Origin: Dehalococcoidia bacterium
GTDB lineage: Bacteria; Chloroflexota; Dehalococcoidia; UBA2979
Direction: 5' to 3'
Length of the DNA stretch: 38,185 bases
Assembly (NCBI GenBank): GCA_009379925.1
Contig: WHSU01000032.1
Coordinates: 1 to 38,185 of the forward strand
In this document: piece by piece, positions 33,230-38,185 of the stretch
Position numbering within the stretch: position 1 is the first letter of the stretch
How the letters are laid out: the number at the start of each line of letters is the position of its first letter
Position numbers and translations under genes: made by a program
Notes under the pieces: generated by a model
The model's input: only the letters and a program-made list of their open reading frames with translations
Told to the model about the DNA's origin: nothing
Database searches by the model: none

Positions 33230-34015
33230 ATGGTCGACACGACGTTCTCCCCACGCCCCGAGCCAGCCGATGGCTCGGTAGGGCCCGCCACCCGCCGCGT
33301 GCCGACCCACCACGGCCTGGAGGACCTGGACCCGTGGGCCGCCGTCGAGCGCCCGGGACTGCGTTCCGTCTGGCCGTGGGGCATCGCCCAGGTGTCCGAA
33401 ACCATCGAGATCGTCGCGCTTGCTATCCTGATGTTCATCGCCTTCCGCGCCGTGGGCCACACCTACATCGTCTCCGGCGAATCCATGCTGCCCAGCTTCG
33501 AGGACGCGGACATGCTGATGGTGAACCGGCTGGCCTACCGCACCTTTGACCTGTCGTGGCTGCCGGCCGCGGGCGTCGACGAATGGCGCCCCTTCGGGAC
33601 GCCCGAACGAGGCGACGTGGTGGTCTTTGACTACCCGAACGACCCCACGCGCGACTTCATCAAGCGCGTCGTCGGACTGCCCGGCGACATGGTGGAGGTG
33701 CGGGGCCAGCACGTCTACGTGAACGGCCTCCCCGTGGAAGAGCCCTACCTGGATACCCCACCCGCGTACGACTACGGTCCGGCGGAGGTGCCCCAGGGGC
33801 ACGTGTTCGTGTTGGGCGACAACCGCAATAACTCGTTCGACTCCCACAACTGGGGGATGCTGGAGCAATCGCTGATCATCGGGCGCGCCGACCTCCGCTA
33901 CTGGCCGTTGCAGGGCTTCGGCACCGTGCCGCACTACGCCATCGGCGGCCCCGAGGTGACGGTGGAGCAGTCGGAGAGCCGGGCCAGCGGGCCGGGGGTG
34001 CCGGCATCTCCCTAG
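33230..34015 (+). CDS. lepB: Signal peptidase I (first copy)
   Basis: This 261-residue membrane serine protease removes signal peptides of exported proteins. It has one membrane segment (about residues 57-75), the nucleophile Ser85 in SGESMLPSF and the general base Lys145 in RDFIKRVVGLPGD. Its C-terminal GDNRNNSFDSHNWG is the conserved box E. Its stop (34013-34015) overlaps the proposed ATC start of the second copy. The N-terminal 55 residues are a cytoplasmic extension. Confidence 0.93.
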   Translation: MVDTTFSPRPEPADGSVGPATRRVPTHHGLEDLDPWAAVERPGLRSVWPWGIAQVSETIEIVALAILMFIAFRAVGHTYIVSGESMLPSFEDADMLMVNRLAYRTFDLSWLPAAGVDEWRPFGTPERGDVVVFDYPNDPTRDFIKRVVGLPGDMVEVRGQHVYVNGLPVEEPYLDTPPAYDYGPAEVPQGHVFVLGDNRNNSFDSHNWGMLEQSLIIGRADLRYWPLQGFGTVPHYAIGGPEVTVEQSESRASGPGVPASP

Positions 34016-34878
34016 ATCGAGGCTCCGAGCGCTGGCCGGACGACCGCGACCTCGTCGCCGGGGACGGCGGTGCGCACGACCCGGCAGAGGACGAGTGGCC
34101 GATCCCGAAGGAGCCAGCGGACCTCGTCGGCCCGTCCCGCGAACCGCCCGACTTCGCCGCGCCGCCACCCGGTGAGCCCGCCGACTTCTGGTCCGGCACG
34201 GAGTTCGACGGCGCAAGCGCGGGATTCGATGACGCCGAGACCGCGGCGGAGGCGCCGTCGTCCGGCTGGCTGGAACGCGCTCGGGAGTCGCTCCACCTGG
34301 GCGAGAGCGTGCGCATCCTGGCGCTCGCCCTGCTGATGTTCTTCGCGTTCCGCGCGGTCGGACACACCTACGTCGTCTCCGGCGCCTCCATGGAGCCGAC
34401 GTTCCACGACGCGGAGATGGTGGTCGTGAACCGCCTGGCCTACCGCAGCTTCGACCTCTCCTGGCTACCGGGCGTCGATGTCGACGCGTGGCGTCCGTTC
34501 GGCGAGCCGCAACGAGGCGACGTGGTGGTCTTCGAGTTCCCGGACAACCCGGAGCGGGACTTCATCAAGCGCGTGATCGGCGTGCCGGGCGACCGGGTCG
34601 AGGTGCGTGACTTGCTGGTCTACGTGAACGGCGCCGCGCTGGACGAGCCCTACATCCAGGACCCGCCGCGCGGCGGGTATCCGGCGACCACCGTCCCCCC
34701 GGCCCACGTCTTCGTGCTGGGTGACAACCGCAACAATTCGTCCGACTCGCGGAGCTGGGGCATGCTGCCGCAGTCGTCCATCATCGGCCGCGCCGACGTC
34801 CGCTACTGGCCGCTGGACGAGTTGGGCATGGTGGGCCACGCCGAGGCGGAAGGATTCGAGGTGTCGCCATCGCCGTAG
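34006..34878 (+). CDS. lepB: Signal peptidase I (second copy), likely ATC start
   Basis: This second S26 peptidase has Ser128 (SGASMEPTF) and the base Lys in RDFIKRVIGVPGD, both retained, and box E GDNRNNSSDSRSWG. A start at GTG 34309 gives 189 residues, beginning at the edge of the membrane helix. Yet frame-open sequence with G/C-rich third positions extends upstream without a stop to 34006. Within it no ATG, GTG or TTG occurs. ATC 34006 overlaps the stop of the first copy and has GGGGGTG upstream, giving 290 residues with an acidic, Pro-rich N-terminal extension of about 90. The start is inferred; a frameshift error near 34006 is an alternative. Confidence 0.85.
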   Translation: MSLDRGSERWPDDRDLVAGDGGAHDPAEDEWPIPKEPADLVGPSREPPDFAAPPPGEPADFWSGTEFDGASAGFDDAETAAEAPSSGWLERARESLHLGESVRILALALLMFFAFRAVGHTYVVSGASMEPTFHDAEMVVVNRLAYRSFDLSWLPGVDVDAWRPFGEPQRGDVVVFEFPDNPERDFIKRVIGVPGDRVEVRDLLVYVNGAALDEPYIQDPPRGGYPATTVPPAHVFVLGDNRNNSSDSRSWGMLPQSSIIGRADVRYWPLDELGMVGHAEAEGFEVSPSP

Positions 34879-35432
34879 ACCCTGAGGTCGTCTCTGCACT
34901 GGAGGACGCGGGCGCGATCCTTAGCGGGCACTTCCAGCTGAACTCCGGACGGCACTCGGACCGCTACCTGGAGAAGTTCAACCTGCTCCAGTGGCCGCGA
35001 TATACGGAGTTGGTGTGCCGCAAGATGGCAGACGCCATGCGCCACCTGGAGCCCCAGACGGTCGCCGGTCCGACCACCGGCGGCCTGTTGCTGGCCTACG
35101 AACTCGCACGCCAGCTGGGTGTGCGTGGCATCTTCGCCGAACGCGATGAAGGGGGCGGCCGCTCCTTCCAGCGCGACTTCCGCCTGGAACCGGGCGAGCG
35201 CGTGCTCGTGGTGGACGACATCCTGACATCGGGCATTTCGCTCAACGACACCATCGAGGCGGTGCGCAGGGTCGGCGGCGAGCCGGTCGGCGTGACCGTG
35301 GTGGTCGACCGCTCCGGCGGCAAGGTGGACTTCGGTCTGCCCTTCGTCGCCGCCACCGAGTTCGAGCTACAGACGTACGACCCCGCCGACTGCCCGCTGT
35401 GCCGCGAGGGTGTCCCGCTCAAAATCACGTAG
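34869..35432 (+). CDS. pyrE: Orotate phosphoribosyltransferase, likely ATC start
   Basis: This protein of about 187 residues transfers phosphoribose to orotate in pyrimidine synthesis. GHFQLNSGRHSDRYLEK near the N-terminus and the PRPP loop VLVVDDILTSGIS are clear. It ends with CPLCREGVPL. Conserved sequence extends well upstream of the first usual start in frame (TTG 35010), which would delete the substrate-binding N-terminus. ATC 34869 overlaps the lepB2 stop (ATCGCCGTAG), with GAGGTG upstream, and gives the normal family length. The same pattern occurs at the lepB1/lepB2 junction. Confidence 0.9.
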   Translation: MAVDPEVVSALEDAGAILSGHFQLNSGRHSDRYLEKFNLLQWPRYTELVCRKMADAMRHLEPQTVAGPTTGGLLLAYELARQLGVRGIFAERDEGGGRSFQRDFRLEPGERVLVVDDILTSGISLNDTIEAVRRVGGEPVGVTVVVDRSGGKVDFGLPFVAATEFELQTYDPADCPLCREGVPLKIT

Positions 35433-35610
35433 GCCCCGCGCTCGCCCACGGTTTGGCACGTGTACCGGCCCTCACGCCCAGCCGCCCCGGAGATTGCCAC
35501 AGAAGCGCAACGACGGCCCCTACGCGACCGGCGTGCTCGATATGTCTCCAACACTACCCTCGACAGGTCACGCGCCCGCGCGAATTGACGCAGGGTGGAC
35601 GGAGCCTCGG

Positions 35611-35676
35611 ATGGATCTCGGTGGGGCTATTGTGGCGCTGGTCCTGATCATCGCGATGGTCCTCATGCTCACGTAG
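35611..35676 (+). CDS. Possible 21-residue membrane peptide
   Basis: ATG 35611 opens a 21-codon frame (MDLGGAIVALVLIIAMVLML plus Thr) that is one hydrophobic helix. GGAG lies about 9 nt upstream. It is in the 261-nt gap between pyrE and the HEAT-repeat gene, in which I see no other feature. It could be a real small membrane peptide or chance. Confidence 0.3.
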   Translation: MDLGGAIVALVLIIAMVLMLT

Positions 35677-35693
35677 CGGGCAGGCAAAACACG

Positions 35694-36389
35694 ATGACGA
35701 TGCGACAACCCTCCGGCCTCGATGCCCTGCGAAACGACGACTGCGACGCCGTCGTGACGGCCATCGAGGGACTCGCCGGCAGCGGGGCCAAGGTGTCGCG
35801 AGCCGAACTCGCGTCCGCGCGGCGCTGCCTCGATGGCGCCGAGCCTTCCCGCCAGCTGGCCCTCACGCGGGACCTGCTGCTCACGGTGGAGACCGCCGGC
35901 CTGGAAGCGCTGGCGGAAGACCTGTTGCACCACGACAGCAGTTTCGTCCGTGACGCGGCCGCCCACGCCATTGTGGAACTCGGCTCGGACGCCGTCCCGG
36001 TCCTCGAGCGGCTCGCGGAGGATGCCGACCGCGATACCCGCTGGTACGCCTACGAGGCGATCGCGAAGGCGGAACGGCCGGAGTACGTGGACCTGCTCAT
36101 CGAGGGTCTGCAGGACGACGACTTCTCCATCCGCTGGGTCGCGTCGAACGGGCTCATCGCCATCGGCGCTGGGGCCGTGATCCCGCTCCTGCACGCGCTC
36201 GTCGATGAGCACGCGTCGCCGCTGTTCCACAACGCCGCGCGCCGCATCTTCAGCCGCGTCTCCGCCGCGCCCGACCTGGACGCCGACGTACGCGAGTTGG
36301 TCGATTCGATGGGCCGCCAGACCACGGTCTACGAGACGAGCCATCGAGCGCGCGACATCCTGCGCCGGCTGGGCGGCGAGCCCTCATAG
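35694..36389 (+). CDS. HEAT-repeat protein
   Basis: This 231-residue protein contains at least four HEAT/PBS-lyase-like helical repeats (SSFVRDAAAHAIVELG, DRDTRWYAYEAIAKAE, DFSIRWVASNGLIAIG, SPLFHNAARRIFSRV). Such proteins usually serve as protein-binding scaffolds, or in phycobilin lyases; no chromophore system is seen here. ATG 35694 and 35700 are both possible starts; the ribosome site is weak. The frame is open back to 35595 but overlaps the small membrane peptide. Confidence 0.8.
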   Translation: MTMRQPSGLDALRNDDCDAVVTAIEGLAGSGAKVSRAELASARRCLDGAEPSRQLALTRDLLLTVETAGLEALAEDLLHHDSSFVRDAAAHAIVELGSDAVPVLERLAEDADRDTRWYAYEAIAKAERPEYVDLLIEGLQDDDFSIRWVASNGLIAIGAGAVIPLLHALVDEHASPLFHNAARRIFSRVSAAPDLDADVRELVDSMGRQTTVYETSHRARDILRRLGGEPS

Positions 36390-36414
36390 CGGCCTCGCCG
36401 CGCCAGACAGGGCG

Positions 36415-36459
36415 CCCGCCTCGCCGTTGGCGGGTCACGCCTCAGGGGCTACCCTGAGG
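36415..36459 (+). terminator. Tandem hairpins after HEAT-repeat gene
   Basis: A 6-bp stem CCCGCC/GGCGGG (36415-36434) is followed by an 8-bp stem CCTCAGGG-GCTA-CCCTGAGG (36440-36459). They lie between the HEAT gene stop and the next GTG start. No T-tract is seen; they are probably a terminator. Confidence 0.5.
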
Positions 36460-36495
36460 GCGGACCGATGTCCTCCCCGCGCGAAAAGCCCGCCC

Positions 36496-38185
36496 GTGCC
36501 CGCTCCCTACATCAGCTACGTCTCCTACGCGCCCGAAGGGCGCCTCCTGCTACGCGCGGCCATCGAGGCGGCGAAGGCGGGTGACCCCCTGGCGCCGGTG
36601 ACGGTGGCCGTGCCCAGCAACTATGCCGGGCTTTCGCTGCGGCAGGACCTCGCCAGTCAGCCCGCGGGCTCGAACGCGCCTGCCGGGCTGCTCAACGTGC
36701 GGTTCATGGTGCTCGCGCGTGTGGCCGAACTGGCTGGCGCGCCTCGGCTGGCCGCGCAGGGCCGCCGGCCGCTGACCACGCCGTTCCGCATGGAGGCCGT
36801 CCGTAGCGTGCTGCTCGCCAACCCCGGCCCGTTCGCGGGCCTGGACCCCGAGGGCGCGGGCGCCACCGAGCGCAGCCTGGACCGCACGTTCCGGAACCTC
36901 GACCGCTGCACCGACGCCGAACTGGCGACGCTCGAGGCGCAGGGGACGCGCGCGGCGCACGTGGTCACCCTCTATCGGAAGTTCCGCGACGACACTCGGG
37001 ACTTCTACGACGACCGCGACCTGGCGGAAGCCGCCGCCGACGCGGTGCGAGGGGGCGATGCGGCCCTCACCGACATCGGTCACGTGATCGGCTATCTGCT
37101 GCCGGCGCCCGTCCCCGCCGAGCGCGCCTTCCTCGACGCGCTCGCGGAGCGCGGCCGGGCGCGCGTCTTTGCCGGTCTGACAGGCGACGACACGGTCGAC
37201 AACGCGACGCGACGGTCGTGGGCTGACGTCGCCATCGAGGCGGCGCCGGACATCCGCGAGGTGGGCGGCACCGGCGTCGTGCTGGTCAACGACGCGGAGG
37301 AGGAAGTACGCGAAGCGATCCGGGAAGTGGCGGCGCGCGTGGAGCGCGGCCTTCCGCTGCACCGCGTCGCGTTCCTCTACCGGCACGCGAGCCCGTACGC
37401 GCTGATCGCGGCGGAACAGCTGGAGGTGGCGGGACTGCCGTGGAACGGCCCGGCCACCCGACGGCTGGCGCAGACGGCCGCCGGGCGCACCCTGCTCGGC
37501 TTCCTGGCGCTGCACCCGAGCGACTACCGGCGCGAGGCGGTCTCCACCTGGCTCACCTCGGCGCCGATCCGCGAGCAGGCGGGTGGACGCCTGGTCGATG
37601 GCCACCGCTGGGACGGCTTCGCGCGCGAGGCGGGCGTCATCGGCGGCCGGGAGCAATGGCACGACCGCCTGCGTTCCGAGTATGACCGTCGGCAAGAAGA
37701 ACTGGCGGCGATGGAGGCCACGGACCGGGAGGACGACGCCGGCAGCGAGGCGCGCATCGCCGGCCTGCGGCGCCGCATCGACGACATGGCGGCGATGCGC
37801 GAGTTCATCGATGAGCTGTTCCAGCGCAGTGCTCCGGAGGACGCCACCTCCTGGCTCGCGTTCGCCAACTGGGGCAAGGGTCTCCTCGCTCGATACGTCG
37901 GGCACGAGCCCGGCGGGGCGCCCGAGGAGGAGGTTGAGGCCCACCGCGCGATCGTGGAGGCGCTGGAGGAACTCGGCAACCTGGATGACTTCCAGACGCC
38001 ACCGTCGCTGGCCGCCTTCACCGCAGCGATCGAACGCGCCCTGGACCGCCCGGCCAAGCGCGTGGGCCGCTTCGGCCACGGCGTCTTCCTCGGGCGCCTC
38101 TCCGACGCGGCCGGGGCCGACTTCGACCTCGTGGTCGTGCTGGGCATGAACGAGGGCGCCATCCCCGCGGCCGGCCGCGAAGATC
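36496..38185 (+). CDS. AddB-like helicase/nuclease subunit (5' part)
   Basis: The frame from GTG 36496 runs without a stop to the window edge (563 codons). The order of features matches the AddB/RecB-like superfamily: an N-terminal helicase-like part, an Arg/Glu-rich region with EEEVREAIREVAARVERGLP, and LVVVLGMNEGAIPAAG, a helicase motif. At the N-terminus, where AddB has a Walker A, the sequence is YAPEGRLLLRAA with no GK[ST], so ATP binding at that site is probably lost. The C-terminal PD-(D/E)xK nuclease and Fe-S cysteines would lie outside the window. It would pair with an AddA-like partner in double-strand break repair. Confidence 0.7.
   Translation, partial: MPAPYISYVSYAPEGRLLLRAAIEAAKAGDPLAPVTVAVPSNYAGLSLRQDLASQPAGSNAPAGLLNVRFMVLARVAELAGAPRLAAQGRRPLTTPFRMEAVRSVLLANPGPFAGLDPEGAGATERSLDRTFRNLDRCTDAELATLEAQGTRAAHVVTLYRKFRDDTRDFYDDRDLAEAAADAVRGGDAALTDIGHVIGYLLPAPVPAERAFLDALAERGRARVFAGLTGDDTVDNATRRSWADVAIEAAPDIREVGGTGVVLVNDAEEEVREAIREVAARVERGLPLHRVAFLYRHASPYALIAAEQLEVAGLPWNGPATRRLAQTAAGRTLLGFLALHPSDYRREAVSTWLTSAPIREQAGGRLVDGHRWDGFAREAGVIGGREQWHDRLRSEYDRRQEELAAMEATDREDDAGSEARIAGLRRRIDDMAAMREFIDELFQRSAPEDATSWLAFANWGKGLLARYVGHEPGGAPEEEVEAHRAIVEALEELGNLDDFQTPPSLAAFTAAIERALDRPAKRVGRFGHGVFLGRLSDAAGADFDLVVVLGMNEGAIPAAGRED

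Noticed and set aside
33990..34020. Programmed -1 frameshift fusing lepB1, lepB2 and pyrE
   Set aside because: No X-XXY-YYZ slippery heptamer or downstream structure is evident, and each product is a complete family member by itself. Coupled initiation at ATC is simpler, though not proven.
1..38185. CRISPR arrays, tRNA or rRNA genes
   Set aside because: No regularly spaced repeats and no tRNA-like cloverleaf or rRNA sequence were recognised in the intergenic gaps.

Overview
The window is GC-rich with strongly G/C-biased third codon positions. It looks like a chromosomal segment of a member of Chloroflexota, most likely a Dehalococcoidia-type lineage. That placement is inferred from the mix of genes (a fused AhbAB-type siroheme decarboxylase with HemQ, lone dnaN, dcd-ribDE-BA-H, tandem lepB-pyrE) and not from a marker-gene comparison. 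Genes are packed tightly, and many neighbours overlap by 4 nt (ATGA or GTGA) or 1 nt (TGATG). No gap without a gene exceeds about 300 bases.

Positions 1-9571 look like accessory DNA. They hold a small broken or unrecognised reading frame at the left edge, a large membrane LysM/SARP-type regulator on the minus strand, a divergent VirD4/TraG-like ATPase, a Replic_Relax-family protein, a short coupled gene, a VapBC-like toxin-antitoxin pair and a large serine recombinase with a frameshift in its tail. The recombinase runs up against, and in one frame into, the 3' end of dnaN. This makes the dnaN 3' end a candidate junction of an integrated element whose left end is outside the window.

Positions 9572-22567 are mostly on the minus strand. 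dnaN has a recognisable promoter, a DnaA-box-like 9-mer and a run of four hairpins upstream. Then comes a tetrapyrrole cluster in two transcription units: (i) aldo/keto reductase - fused siroheme decarboxylase (AhbAB-like) - HemQ-like coproheme decarboxylase; (ii) HTH regulator - precorrin-2 dehydrogenase - hemA - hemC - cobA/hemD fusion - hemB - (palindromic repeat) - HAD phosphatase - hemL. Together they cover glutamyl-tRNA to siroheme, siroheme decarboxylation and a possible last step from coproheme to heme. No hemE, hemN/cgdC, hemY, hemH/cpfC, ahbC or ahbD is visible here. The layout suggests a hybrid siroheme-to-heme route in which HemQ replaces AhbD.

Positions 22751-31758, also minus strand, hold DNA polymerase IV, a Doc/ribbon-helix-helix toxin-antitoxin pair, a dcd-ribD-ribE-ribBA-ribH operon ending in a small membrane protein, a SIMPL-domain lipoprotein, and an ECF sigma factor with a membrane anti-sigma protein.

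Positions 31918-38185 are on the plus strand: a small unknown protein, a class II aldolase, two tandem signal peptidases I, pyrE, a HEAT-repeat protein and the 5' part of an AddB-like nuclease/helicase protein cut by the window edge. At the lepB1/lepB2 and lepB2/pyrE junctions the downstream frame has no ATG, GTG or TTG where its start should be. Both junctions instead share the arrangement ATC-N-CC-N-TAG behind a purine-rich GGTG, suggesting AUC initiation overlapping the upstream stop.
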